A DNA stretch of 64,000 nucleotides, taken from assembly GCA_021396245.1 (NCBI GenBank), contig WNYE01000013.1, positions 1-64,000 of the forward strand, in the 5' to 3' direction. Position numbers and translations under genes: made by a program. The first letter of the stretch is position 1. Each line of letters starts with the position of its first letter. This DNA comes from Sporothrix humicola (Eukaryota > Ascomycota > Sordariomycetes > Ophiostomatales > Ophiostomataceae). Under the pieces are notes generated by a model. The model was not told the origin of the DNA, ran no database searches, and worked only from the letters and a program-made list of their open reading frames with translations. Positions 1 through 13,700 of this stretch are shown here, piece by piece.

Positions 1-75
1 CCCCCCTTCACCATCAAAAAAAAACGCCCCCCCCACAAAACAAAAAAAAAAAAGCATAAAAAAAAAAAAAAAAAA

Positions 76-140
<65 letters not shown>
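1..140. repeat. Homopolymer A/T patch at the window edge
   Basis: A run of about 18 A is followed by 12 T (76-87) and then 53 A (88-140), preceded by short C and A runs. Nothing coding is present. Such a block may be a genuine low-complexity tract or an assembly or scaffold-edge artefact. Confidence 0.9.
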
Positions 141-142
<2 letters not shown>

Positions 143-2900
143 AAGAAAGAAAAAGAACGGCGACCAAAGGAGCGCCCTATGGGGTAATGGAGGGAGGGGA
201 ACTCGGGGGGAAGAAGCACGATGATCATCAATGTCAAGCGATGGGAGGATATGTCTTGAGCTTCGAGGTCCTTTTTCATCGGCAGAACACCAGATGCTCC
301 AGTATTTCTTATTCACCTGTGGAGAGTGTGCCGTCATCCACGCCTTTTTTTGGCCCTGGCCACAACGCCGGTCATCGATGATGGCTTGCTAAATATGGAA
401 GCGATCTAGTTTTATCTGCTGTTGTTTTTTTCTGCTGGGTTTGCAGTTTTTGCCTCGCTCTATTGGCCTCGCTGTTTTTCGGTCATTTTCATTCCCTTTG
501 TTTGTTTTATTTGTTTTTATTTTGTATTTCTTTTATTTTCCATTCTGATCCGATCTGTTGCAGCTTCACCATTGCCATTTTCGTCCTTTCCGTCTATTTC
601 GTCATTTTCGTGCCCCTCCTTTACCAGCCTCGCTGTTGTTGATCGGGCTCGACGGGCGTTGGTCCTTATTCAAAGCCGTGTGGGATGGCGGGATTCAGGG
701 AGCCTCGGCGTGTTGGAATATCGGGGCGTTGATTCCACACTACAGCAGCGATGGCGGCTTCCACGGAACTTCCATTGACTTTTTTTTTGCTAGTTCTGCC
801 CACCTAGTGAGGGCAAAAAAGGGACTATCAACAAATTGTTTCCAGATCCTCACCAGGGGCACCATCTTTCCGATTTCTAGAACGGACGAAAAGATCGAGG
901 AAGACAAAACAAATCAGAAAAGATCCAGAGAAACGTGGAAGGTCAACAAACATCAACAAAAACCGAGGGCATTCAGGTCCACTCGATGCCAAGGCAAACA
1001 AACAGTGCATATTCTCCGCCACCTACGAATCAAAGTCCCGCCAAAAGGTCGAACACACATGCTCCTTACGTATCTCGATGGATACGAGGACCCCTCCAGA
1101 AACTATTGACTATTACGCAGGTCAACACCGCGAAAGGGAGAGAAAGCGCCAGGCCGACAGTCAGCCAAGGCCACTTTCAGGCGTCTGTCTGCCTACTATT
1201 AATTATTCTCTTTATTTTGAGCATTTTCTTTTTATGTTCGTCGTTTTTCACCAATGAGCCATCTTGTGTCCGTCTTCAGTCTTTTCAACAACGGACTCTC
1301 CTCGCTCCTCCACTTCGGCCAGTACGCCCCGTTTGAATTACGAGAAGTGGTCTCAACCCAACAAGCATGGCTTTCTCCTTGTAGTTTCTCGGGATCTGCG
1401 GCTGTCCCTCGTCCACACAGCTGGCTCGCGTTTATTGATTTTTGCAGTTTTTTTTCTGCTTTTTATATTGCTGTGGTTATTTTTGTCATCCAGATTGTGC
1501 AGTTTCTTCTGCCCTCCCATGCATCAACAATGCATGTGCTGCGTGTACGGCTGAACTGTCAATGGCAAACTTGTTGGCACTCGATGGCAAGATAAGTTTT
1601 CTGTTCGACCAACCGAATCAACCAGCAATATTTACGAAAATCGAGACCCGAAAATCGAAAATCCAAGACCAAAATCCAAGACAACTAACGGCAGGCCACT
1701 AACACCCAGCTGTGCTGACCAGTTTCAGGGCAGCCACTTTTTCGCCTGCACTAAAATCAACCCATCACACAGATTGTGCCAAAATGGTTGCAATTCAGAC
1801 ATGAGCTAGCATGTTGTCGTTTTAAAATTCTACTTTCCAACGAAAAATGCTGGACAAAAAGCCAATTCGATTGCACTTGCACTCGATCTTTGATGCACTG
1901 ATTACGGTCGAGACGGTCTGGTCACAAAACGGACGCTCTAAACGTTCTGGACGAACGGTCCCCAAGTTTCAAGCACCCCATAACCTGTCTCAGTTCGCCG
2001 ATCCTAAACATGCTGCGCCTCGTCTTCCGTCGTCGTCACCACCACCATCACTGCAATTGACACCGAACAAGATGTGTTTTTGCTGCAATATTTTATGTAC
2101 AGCAAGATATGCCATTAGTATTCTTTTATGAATATTCGCAAGCAGTCTCGACGCCACGGTGGCATTTTACAGTGGCCCTCCCAGACTCCCAGGGCTTCCC
2201 CCTCTGGTCGTGTGCCAACAGATACAAGCTGCCTTCAAGAACAGTGGGCCCCTGGATGCCCCTCCACGCGCCCTACATGCACAAGTGGAAACGTTAGCTT
2301 GCCATGCTGTTCCAGTCCCAGTTACGAAAATCAACTAAGCACACTCCTGGAGACCTGCATGTGCTTGGAGTGCTTTGAATGTAGGGGGAGTGGGGGACAG
2401 GAAGGCGAGTCAAGAAAAGCAAGACAGGAGGCAGGAACAAAAAGGAACAGAAAAGAGAGACTTGCAAAACAAAAAGGCCCTTGCCTGGGCCTAGCCTTGG
2501 CGAGAAGGGAAGGCTCGGAGAGAACTTTTGCTACTGCAAGCTCCAAGCTGTGCACTGTCTTGCATAACCCTTGTGGAGATCATGAGGTTCAGACGGCTTT
2601 CTTACGTCGCCTCCAAAGCGACCACAACGTTGACAGATTCTACTGTGCTAGCGTGCAGCTGGGAAGAAAAGGAACAAAGAACAAAGGGGCAGGCAGCCCT
2701 TGAGGGATTGGGTTTACTGTGTACACCTTTCTTCCCTTGCCAGTGGCCGGGGCCAGAAGGTGAGAACAAAACAGGTTCAACAATCAGGAATCGGTGTTGA
2801 TGGAACACACGCACGCACGCACACAAAGCACAAGCTCATGTTCCCTGTCCCTGCTGCTCCTCCCTTGCCGTCCTTCCCACCGTGAGCATCCTCGATACAC
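141..2900. other. Gene-free stretch, no function seen
   Basis: Only short, low-quality open frames occur, with no recognisable domain and no chain of splice sites joining them. The base composition is unlike the GC-rich exons downstream. I see no RNA gene. A small microsatellite lies at 2808-2822. Confidence 0.6.
2808..2822. repeat. Short CACG microsatellite
   Basis: The tetramer CACG is repeated three times and followed by CAC, inside gene-free DNA. Confidence 0.7.
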
Positions 2901-5900
2901 ACTGTTTCTTTTCATTATTTTCTCTTCTATTTACTTGATTATTTTTTAAACACTTTATTTTCTTTTATTTGTATTTTTTCCACCCGTTCTTTTAAAGGCG
3001 TCCCTCCCTCCGTCATCCAGCCCACCAGCCCACCTCTTTACCTGGAACACCGCGGCCCTGACGTTACCAACCCAACTGGAGCACACTCTTGGGACCACAC
3101 GGACTGACTAAAAAAGACGTTGCCCGACGAGACTGCATCATGCATCCGTAGTCTTCCTGCCGAATCTTGCTCACACTGCACTAGATGCTCGAGGCATTCT
3201 GCTTGCCGGGTTCCTCTGTGTGTTCTCAGCCACCTCCGTGCCCCTCAGCGCTCACCACAGACAGGCCAGCCAGAAAACCAGAACAGAAGGTTGTTGCTGC
3301 TGCACACTGCAGCCTGTACATACGCCGTACCTGCACCCGCATCCACCCTATCCAGTACCAAGCACTGCACCTAGGGTGTTTACTTTTATTTGTTTTACTT
3401 TTATTTTTCTTTTATGTGTTTTAAGTTGTTTTATTCTGCTTTATCTTATATTTCCACTTCTTCACAAGGAGGGAATCAGATGTGAAGGAAAAGGTTCCGG
3501 GTGTCGACGTCGAGGTCTAGGGGTCACATACCCTTGTCCGTGTCCTGTCTCCGTCCCTGTCTCTGGTCTCTTGTTTCTGTGTGTCTCTTTGCCCCAGCGT
3601 CTTTAACACCGTGCTTTACGTCCCTGCCTTACAGGCCTCTCTCTCCCTTCCCTCCCTCTCCGTTACGTCTTTCGTCTTTTGTGGGCGGGGCCTGGCCCAT
3701 AAGGACAAGGCAACGCCAAAAAAAAGTCGACCAGGGGTGTGAATGCAGGAAGGAGAAGGAAGAACATAAGGCCATTGTCAACTTCGCCCTTGAACTCGCC
3801 GCACCGTTTCCTCATCCTCTCCCTCTTCTGTTTTGTTCCTGTCCCTGTTTCTCTCTTCCGCTTTCCATCCACGGTGGCCAGGCCAGTTGTTTTCTATCTT
3901 TCTCGTCTCTCCTTTTCTATCTTTTATCTTTTTATCACACATTTTCCCAGCGTTTTCACCTGGCCCCCTCTTGCATCCCCACCTTCACGACAGTATCAAT
4001 TGTCTGAAGCCCTTGTTTGTCTCTGAGCGTTTCGAGAGCTTGCGGGTCGCTGCCATTCCCTTTTTCGGACATCCAACGATACAAGTCGACCTCTCCCACG
4101 GGCTTCCAGAACCCTTTTTTCACCATTGTTTAACAACACACACGCCCCCCTTTTCGTCCTCCCCTCCCTCCTCGCCTCCACGACTTACTACTGCTTGCTC
4201 CATACTTTCGACTTTGCTATTTGTCTTTTCTGACTTTTCGTCATTCATCCACACCCCTCCCTTTCCGGGCCTGACCCAACGTCCATCTCTCCAGATTCAC
4301 ATCCTCGACCAGGTGGATTCGTTTTCTTTCATTTTTCTTCTCACACTCTCCTTCTTTTTTGTTTTGAATATCAAGACAAACGAACAGACACAGCCGCCTC
4401 CTATTTGTTCCAGTATTTTACCTTTACCTTGTTAACTGTCAACATCCTCGCTCCGGCATATCTCGCCTCGACCACTTGCTAGCCCTGTTGATATTTGTGT
4501 GTTTGCATCCTCGTCTTTTTCGCTTCTTGTTCTCATTTTTTCCTCTCCCATCGTATCTTCGCCCTCGGCTAGCATCACAGCCGCCGTCATCGAAAGAAGC
4601 TTGAAACCCAAATCCCACTCTGCCTCCCTCCTCCCTCCCCCGTCTTTGCTCGTGCCCCGGCGTCGACATCTGAGCGAGCGTTGTATCCCAGCATCGTCCG
4701 TGGGACTGTCCGTGACATAGCCGAGCCTGCTTGAGAGCCCGGTAAGGAGACTGGTAAGGGACTGGCAACAGCCTGGTTAGGAGTCTGGCAAGAAAGGAGT
4801 AAGGAAGAAGAAGAGCCAGGTCGAGAACCCTGGGTGGCCCTCTTTTCTTATTCCATTTTGTCTCTCGTCACCCTCGCGAGTCGTCTCCTCGTCTTCTCGC
4901 CTGCTCGTGCCTCGCCTCTTGCTCTCTCCAGTTTTTTATTTATTTTTTACTTAATTCTGATTTTCTTTTTATTTACGGTTGTTACGGTGTTCGAATAGCG
5001 CGGGGGCCTTGGACATTGTCGTTTCTTCGGCTTCGACTGTACCCGGCTCGATGGGACATCTTTCTCCGCCATCGTCAGCACCCTCCTCCTCGACTTCTTT
5101 GACCTCGCCCACAACCATCCTTCTTGATCTCGACCATCTTTAAACTTCTTCCTCAGACACTTTGGCCAGCCTCGACCACAACCACAACCACCTTCCTCAT
5201 CGGCTGGGACTGACTGCAAGAGACCTGTTCACCAGATCCAGGATCATAGTTGTTTCGGCCGTTTCAATCTTCATGGGGACCCGTCAGTGCAACTCTCAAA
5301 CGTCGATCCCGCAAGCACTTTATTGACCTTGACCTTTCCTCTCTGTGGACAGAAATCCTTCCCCTTCTTCCTTGCCCTACCCTGTCCCTTTTTTTTGCTT
5401 CACTCTTTTCTTTTCTCCTCTTGTCATCGTCGTCTCTAAAGCCTCTCTTTTCGGTGGCCCTTGTTCCCTTTCAGCTCCTTCTCCGTTCCCTGTCTAGTCA
5501 CCCATCCCGCCTTAGACCTCAGACTGGCTTCGATATTGATCTTTCTCTTTTATCTTTTTGTCATTCTTTTTTTCTTGGCCTCCTTTTTTCCTTCTCTTCC
5601 TCTCCTTTCCCATTCTTCGGTCCCGTCACAATTTATTCGACATTTTTTTATTCTCTTTGTTTTACCAAGGCGGCCAACCCCCCTGACCAAACACACAAAA
5701 ATCTGGGGATCTCCCACACTTTGACGCCTTGACGATTTGCAACAAGCACCTGGCCTTCTTGTCCATTTATCTTATTTGGACTCGCCCCTCCCTCGCTCGA
5801 ATCTATCGCCTGTTGATTTTCATCTTCTACCCTGACGCATTTGCTTTTCGTTCTCATCCTTGACATCCGACGACTTCGACTTCGGCAACGACGCATGACT

Positions 5901-6327
5901 ACGACTGGTATGAAGTCATCGAACTGAGAGACGAAAGAGTGTCCAGACCAAGGTTCTTGTACAACAACAAACAGCAAATAGCAAACGACGACGACAACAA
6001 GAAACGATCGAACTGATCAAACTTACCGAACGGGTGGCCGGTGTCCATGTCTTTTACATCTCGCCTTTGAATTTCTCTTTTGTCTACAACAACGACTCGA
6101 CGACGACGACAACCTTGTGTGGCAAGCGTTCTTAAAGATACCGACACTCAAACATATTCTCAACAGCCACATATCACGACGCCTCACCAACTGTACCATT
6201 TGCCATATTTTCATTACCACGCTCTGTGTATTTAACGAAACTCACGACGACACAAACGAACAAAAGCAAACGGCGGATTCTTGGAATTTCTCAGCGTATA
6301 TAACCAGACACATCCAACATCGATACA
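2901..6327 (+). other. Long CT-rich promoter/leader region of the Cys/His regulator
   Basis: Most of this stretch is strongly pyrimidine-rich on the plus strand, which in filamentous fungi usually marks promoter and 5' leader DNA read in that direction. It runs into the start codon at 6328. A TATA-like GTATATAA lies at about 6296, too close to the ATG to be certain as a promoter element. Many short upstream open frames are present. An imperfect direct repeat built on CTGGTAAGG/CTGGCAA occurs at about 4740-4795. No protein domain is recognisable. Leader introns are possible but cannot be placed. Confidence 0.45.
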
Positions 6328-9300
6328 ATGGATGTAACGGCGATGCTGAACACGGCCTCGGCGGCCGCAGCGGTGGAGCCAAAGCTGGAGATGATTCACG
6401 AACGGAAGGATAGTAGCGAGGAGGAGTTTACGGATTCGGTGCAGACGCCCTCGGCCACAACAGCAGACAGCACGGCCCCGTCGAGCATGGTTGCAACCCC
6501 GCTAGAGAAGACACCGTCCCGCCGGTCGAGCGAGTCCCGGGCACCGAGCCGGAACCGGAGGCCGTGGGATGCCGGAGGCTATTCACTGTCGATGGCGCTC
6601 GACAACACAAAGAAACTGATCCAGACATCACCAAACTCACGGCATGCCCTGCCCTTGTCATTATCATTATCATCATCAACAGCGACGCCGACCTCCGTTT
6701 CGGCGGCATTACCAGAAAACATGGATTTGTCTTCGTCAACTACAATGCCCGGAAGCACATCGCCAAGACACAAGTTCTCCGACAGCCGGAGCAGCTTCTC
6801 GTCGGCGTACACGAATGCCTCGAATGTCTCGGCCTCGTCCACCAACAACTCGGTCGCCCACTCGCGCATTTCGTCGCTGTCGACTGTCTCCGAGAACCAG
6901 CCGCTGTCGAATCTGATTGCCGACTTTTCGCTCCTGGAGACGCGGATTTCCGAGCCGTGCATCGGTGGCCTTCCGGCCAACTTGGCACAAGGATCAGGGC
7001 CAGGGTATCACCAGCAACACCAGCTCAAGCTGCAGCAGTATTCGTTCAAGGGAATGCAGGCCTCGCCATCACAAGACGGCGGCATTGACTCGGACCGCCT
7101 GAATTTCCAGCCAGAATCGCCCACGCCAGTCCGGTCACGGCACGATATGTCCATGGGCGCTTCACCCGAGCCGAGTCCACGTTCGCCAGGCCGAGCCCAA
7201 TCCCCCTCCGACGCTATGCTTATCCAACGGCCAGGCCAGCCAGGAGAAACTGAATATTTCCCAAGTCCATCAAGGTAAGATTTTAACTATGATGAATTAC
7301 GATGAGCTTTATGTGTTTTGGGGAGTGCGGGGCAGATGTCTATTTTTCGCCATTGTTGCGATTTTATAGGCCACAAGAGTGTTGTGTAAGCTGCATCGCA
7401 ATTGTTTACATCGTGAGCACACTTGCTATTGAGCATGAGCTTTGCTTGAGACTACCATCACTCTTGCCTCGACCTTCTATGTGGTTGCCTCCCTAAAGCA
7501 GCTCATAGCGTCACGGCATTGAGAGGCAGTTGCCTCCTTCCTCAATAGCAGAGTTGCTCAATGAGGTCGCCTCTCACATTGTTCTCACCTCGCACCTTCC
7601 TCAACTTTCCACATCACATCGTCGGTCGCTCCTTCCCTCTTGAGTTGGAATACGCACACTTTTGCTACAGGCTACCAACGCAACAGATCATCTCAAGTTG
7701 GAAGACCGCTCCATCCGGGGCCAAGTAGCTTGTTCTCAACCTTTCCATTGAGTCACGTCGTTCCTTCCTGTTCTGTTCATTTTGGACCCTTTTTTTGAGC
7801 AGACTTGCAAACATCACCTCTTGCCATTTTTTCCAAGGCAACGAGCTCCCCCCTCCCACTTCCTTCTCTCTTCCTTTTCTTTTCTCCCATCTCGAAAAAT
7901 CTGTTTCTCTCTTGTCACTTTCGAGCTTCCTTTCTCTCTGACAACACACCATTTCTCAAAATTTTGACCTGGTTCCCTCCTATTTAAAGCACAGGGCTTC
8001 TGCTTGCGTCTGCTTTTCTCCCCTCTTCTCTTCCCTCTCTTCTTGCGATATTTCTCAAGTGGTAAAAATACGCACAATTTTCTCCCCCACAAAAAGTGAA
8101 AAGAAGCTCAAAAACAAGCCAAAAAGTATCATGAGAAGCTCAAAAGCTAACAAAGATCAAACCTCTAGGCTTCAAATCCCCCCAATCCACCATCGTTCCC
8201 AATCTCGTGGGGATTTCCTTCAGCCTTCGGGCTCACCAACGCATCGTCACAAGAGAGCAGTTTCTGCTCCAGACTTTCCATCTATCACGAATTCGTCTTT
8301 TAACCCTCGGTTCCCTACCTTCGGCCCCATCCCTGAACCAACCCCATCACCATCACAGCATAGTGACGGAAATCTGATGGAGAACGAGTCGTCTACCAGC
8401 TCGCCTACCGGGCCCGAGCAATCTCACGACACTTCTGGTGCCACTAACTCCGGCATCATGGTTGGCAGCTTGTCAGCCAGCCCTATGAACGTTAGCGCCC
8501 CAGGCTTGGCACCCCTCAACCCAAACCACCAGAGCCATTACTCGACTGGCTCCATCTCGGACCATACTCCCAATACACAGGCTGAGGCTGCTCCAGAAGA
8601 TGCTCCTTTGACGTTTGAGACGGCCTGCTTGTACCGTGGCGACTGCCAGACAGGATCGCAGCTCCGCAAGGCCATTTCGCACATTTTCGGCCGCAACAAG
8701 CTCTGCACACGCATGATCCCCACCGGTGTGTGGGTGCACTACTGCCGTAAGCATTACCAGCGGACCAGATACCGCAACGGCAACGAGTACCCCCAGCGCC
8801 AGATCAGCCTTGTCCGCGAGCAGATCACCCGTGTGCAGCGCTGGTCCGACCAAAACGTCAAGCTGGGCAGTGGCCCTGTTCTCAAGGACTGGTCGTTGTC
8901 AGTCCGGAAGCGGGAGCAGCTGCGCCTGGACAGCAAGAACAATGGCAAGAAACGCCCGTACCATGAGGACGGCATGGAGGACGAGGACCTCGGCGAGAAC
9001 TACGATGATGACCGCGCTGAGATGAGCGGTACTGCTGTGCCCGATTGGCTGGTGCCACAAATTGGCGACGGCTTCAGCACGGAGCTCATTCTAGGCCTTG
9101 TTGACCGTCTTCGCCTGGACATTGAGGGTGGCCGGTTGCAGCAGATCCCGGACATTGAGATTCTGCCCAACATTGTCACCGACGCCACCAGCAACGAGCC
9201 GGCGTCCAACAGCACTGCCAAGAAGACCTACACAAAGCGGCGCACGGCTTCGACGACGGGCTTTGGCGCTGGTGGCAACGGCCACCGCCGGTCGCAGTCT

Positions 9301-10710
9301 GTCAACACGTCGGCTCTGCGCCGTGCTGACTCGATCGCCATGGCCCGCCGGAGCAGCCAGCCGAACAATTACATGGGCTCGTCGTCTGGCCGGCCCTTTG
9401 GCTCGGACTATCTGCAGGCTCCCATGGAGAAGCGGCAGCGCGTTGACGGTGATGGCATGGGCGGCGTTGGCCAGCATGGCCACTCCTACCAGCATCATCA
9501 GCACCATCACAGCATGGGCAGCATGTCTGACCACCGGTATGAGCAGCTGCGCCCCGGCTTCAACGGCCGTCAGCTGGCCCATCGCCCTGCCTTTGCCGGC
9601 ATCCGCGAGAGCCAGGCCGAGGGCCTGTCGGGCTACTATCCCCAGGAGGAGCTCACGCATCAGCACCACGCCCACCAGCAGCAGCAGTATGGTGGCGGTT
9701 CCAACGGCTTCTATGCCCACCAGCGCTCGATGACGGAGGCCACGCCTACCCAGAACGGCTATGCCAGCGATCCCCGCTACGCTACCCATGATTTTGAGGC
9801 CCGCCGCGAGCACGAGCGCCACCATAGCACGCCTGGCACTAGTGCCCCGGCCGACAGCCCCTATGGCGTTCTGCCTGCGCCCAACCCCCAGCGCTTGGGC
9901 AACACTCCTGTCGCACAGCAGCTAGAGGCGTCAACGTACATGATGGGCTCTTCGACTTCGTCCGCAGCCTCGACTGCCGCCACGCGCCGGCCTAACATGC
10001 ATCAGCGCTCGCAGTCCGAGGCGGGCTTTATGCACCACTCGTCGAACCATTATGGCCGTCCCACCTCGTCTGGCCGTATCCCCCTGCCCAATGGCCCCGT
10101 GAGCAACAGCAGCAACAATGCTGGCGGTCGCTACCTTGAGCCGGAGCAGCACCAGTCTACTGGCTATGCCTACAGCACCCACCAGAGCAATGCTCACTAC
10201 GGTCACGGCCACAGCCATAGCATGAGCCATGGCCCGACCCACGGTCACCAGCACACGCATAGCTACAACGGTTCCCAGCAGGAGCACGGAGGCAGCCAGT
10301 ACTCCTCCTTTGGCCAGACTGCCGCCAACAGCCAGTACCCTAAGGAGGAACTTCGCGGAAGCAGTGGTCCGTCTGCTCAGCAGTACCACGCCCAGCAGCA
10401 GCAGACCTCTGCTCCCACTGCTCCCATTGTGGCCGCTCCCAACCAGACCCAGGCCTACGACAAGTTCGAGAGCGTTCAGTTGCCCCCTATCTTTGGTTAC
10501 CCGTCGCCCGAGAAGCATGCCGTCACGGCCCAGCGCACGCCCACTATTGGCAGCGACGCCGCTCCTACTGGTTCTCCCTCTGGCCCGACTGAAGGCGCGT
10601 CTGACCGTCACTTGCAGCCCCCGTCTTCGGACTACCTGGGCCACTCGCGCCACCAGAGCTCTCCGGCCGTTTCAGTCTCGTCGGTTCCGCAGCCGCAGGA
10701 TGCTTGCTAG
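6328..10710 (+). CDS. Putative regulator with conserved Cys/His domain (fungal 'ORP1-like' family)
   Basis: Two long coding blocks appear to form one gene. Block 1 (6328-7274) begins MDVTAMLNTAS and is Ser/Thr/Pro-rich. Block 2 (about 8000-10710) carries the family's conserved domain at 8611-8790, with FGRNKLCTR and VHYCRKHYQRTRYRN. I recall Pezizomycotina proteins with both an MDVTA-type N-terminus and this domain in one chain, which is why I join them. Four Cys (8626, 8644, 8704, 8743) and a His (8752) are spaced like a metal site: C-x5-C, then C, then C-x2-H. The tail is rich in Gln, His, Ser and Pro, suggesting disorder. The first block ends at a good donor (GTAAGA, 7275). The acceptor is uncertain: 7994, 8096, 8126 and 8135 all keep frame, giving an intron of 720-861 nt. 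A nuclear regulatory role is inferred, not shown; the function of the family is not known to me. Confidence 0.75.
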
Positions 10711-13700
10711 GTCTAGCTTTTGCCCTGCCCGTCTGTGACGCTCTTTTCTGCGGTCCAGTCCTAGCCTAACCCCAAGCGACCTCTCGCCTCCTTACACTTA
10801 GACGACCCTTTATGATCTTTATGCGATTGACGTCCTCATGGCAGTCACATCTTACTTTCATACGTTGATTTCCATCATCATTTTCTTTTCATTTCTTATC
10901 TTGTCTCGCAACAAAAAAGAACGGCCTACTCAACTCGGAGTTTTACTGGAACAAAATGGAGCGGCATGCTTTTGATCTTTCTGCGCTGATTTACTTTTGT
11001 CTTTTTTGTGTCTTGCTATCTTGTCTCTTGTTTCTCTTTCATCTATCACGATTTCTTGCTTTTTTTCGGTCCTTGGTCGATGCCAGGACACGACCAACAT
11101 ACACCAAAATGGGAGGGAGGGTTTTTCTTTTTTATCATCTTTTTTTATCACTTGGGTTAGGCTAGGCTGGCCCATATTTTTATGCTCTTTTTTATTTTGG
11201 CAACGGCCGGCTTCTTGTTTCTTGTCTCTTGTTTTCTCTTTTCTTTTCGCCTTGGTCACTGGATTGGCTTGGCTTTCCTTTCTTTCTTGTCTTTTTACAA
11301 TCCTTTTATTTATTATGTGCTTTTCATCAGAAGCCATAAAGATCCATAGCCACCGATAAAGGGGCCCAATGTCATCGATGCTTTTTCCATTTTCCAAATT
11401 TACACTATTTTCAAGATTTATCTGCAAAGTATTTCCAGTGTCTACAGTCTCATATATGATCTCATACATGTCGATGTCGTTGTTGACGTTCATGTCGATG
11501 CTAGTCTCAGATGACAGGAATTGTAGGGGCGAGCTATCATGTCGAAGTGCCAGATCACGAGATGCCCTCATGTACGGAAGTGTGTTGAATTTCACATGCG
11601 ATCTACTATGTTCATCCACAGACAACTGCCGTGAAAATGTCGTATTTCTCCAAACCTTCCTTCCTTTGCTGGCCCTCTGTCATCCTCAACGTCGCGCGTA
11701 TTAGTGGCTTTCCCTATCCCCTGTCGTGTGTAAGAATAAGCAATCCTTCCGCCTTGGCCCGTCTTACCGGGTCCATGTGTCTCCGAATTTTATTGTTCCT
11801 TTTATTTTTATACAGGATTCCTTTCGTCTTCTCTTTTTCCTTCTTCCGCCTCCTTTGCTAAACATTGGCTCCACCCCGCTTCCGTCCCGACTCCATCTTA
11901 CGCCGATCCCTCGGGTCACAATTGCATATTTTGTGCAACATTTTATTCTATCCCACCTATCCTTTTTGTCCCATCTCTTGTCTAATAGATTCGACCTTGT
12001 TTTTCATTCATGACTGATACTTTGGTCGTACAACGGCGAAGAGTTGAGATGCACGTGTGCATGACTGATAAAAGCATCAGACGAAGACTCACGGGCGGCA
12101 AATATTGATATGCAATTGTCACAAACGCGATATTCTGAGAATGGGAATCGGGATGAGAAAGAGAATAAGAATGAGCTAATTTGATTTCGGCTCGGTCCGG
12201 TACAAAATATGTGCAGAATCCCAATTATTGTAGATGAGAATAAGCACCTGCACAGAAAATGTTTTCTGTCTATTGTGGAGTTGAGGGATTGGCAAAATGA
12301 AGGGAAAAAAAACTTGAAAAGGGCCGACAAAAAGCATCATGGGATGTCGATGAGAATGCTACTGTATCTGAAGTCTTGAACTGAAATCTCTCGTGTTGAA
12401 TATGAAATTACATAACAAATGAGAAATTAAAGTACGGTGCTGAGTGATCGATACAACGTTCAATTTCTTGCTTTCATTTTGAAACGGAGTCCTTTTCTGT
12501 CTTTTTGGTAAAAATCAAAACTGGACGGAGAGCGGACAATCCGTTCTGTTATGCCCACGGAGCTAACAAGAGGCATAAGAGAAGAAAAAGAAGAAGAAAA
12601 AAGACAAGAATACGGGGACAGGGGGTGTTTTCAAAGACACAAAAGATCATAGGACAGGATGAGCACGATGGAACAGGGGTTGTCTCTTCTTTTTCTTCTT
12701 TGCTGTCCCTCTCTGTCGTCGGAGTATTCCATACGTCGTACTCCGTATTGGCGGCTTATTTCGAAACCCACAGCGACCCCAGCGGCCGGGGCACTAAAAC
12801 GCGTGAGGGTACATCCTAGAGCGGATCAATCCTTTCTCCAAACAAGGGACCAAGACACAGGCCAAGACACAAGTCGAGGCTCAGCCAAGACGACACAAGC
12901 TCAGCGACTCAACACACAAACAAATTGGAGGGTCCTGGTTCGCTGGAACACAAGGATGACATTTCTCTCTCTCTGTTTTCTTCTGTTCTATCCGGCTTCC
13001 TTGGTGGATCATGGATGAGAGGTGAGAAGTATCGACAGAGTTGCAAAATGTGAAATCAAGAGATGACGTGAGGATGAGAACGACGATGTAGATAATCAGA
13101 AAAGACGATAGAATGAGATATAGAAATGCCGTAGGCCAACTTGGCCTTCTTCTCTCTTTTTTGGCCTTCTTCTTTCTTTTCGTTTTTTGGCCTCGAAAGA
13201 ATGTGTCTTTTTTCGGCCAAATCACGCTCAGGAGAGAATAAAGTGTTCCAGACCCGAGCACAAAAAGCCAAAGCGAGCGCACGCACACATTATCAGAACG
13301 GATGCCGAGAACAACCCCTGTCGGCTCTCTGTCAGCCACGAGTCTGAGGTCCCATCACCAACGGACAAAACAAGAACCGTCATAACAACTAACCTCTGAG
13401 CCTCGTTCTCCAAAACGTTATCTCTTTTCTCTTCAAAGAGAAGCTGAAGATGCGGACCGGCACTTGCACTTCGACTAATCCGTTTTATCTTCTCTTTGTC
13501 ATTCTCACAGTCTGACTTCGTGTCTCGCTCTTAATTCTCACGTCCCGTTCCGCCTTTCCCCTTTCCGCTCCGTTTGTAGCTTCTCTTGCACAGATCCAAT
13601 TAATCTCAGGTCTCCTCTTCTCAGAACCCAATCTCAGGCCTTAACCGTCTCTCTTCCCCTCACTCTCATTCTCATTTTTCCAATATTGGAGGCGCACTAA

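Noticed and set aside
10930..11625. Minus-strand frame of 231 residues downstream of the Cys/His regulator
   Set aside because: Lys/Glu-rich and low complexity, antisense to T-rich 3' sequence, with no domain and no gene-like ending.
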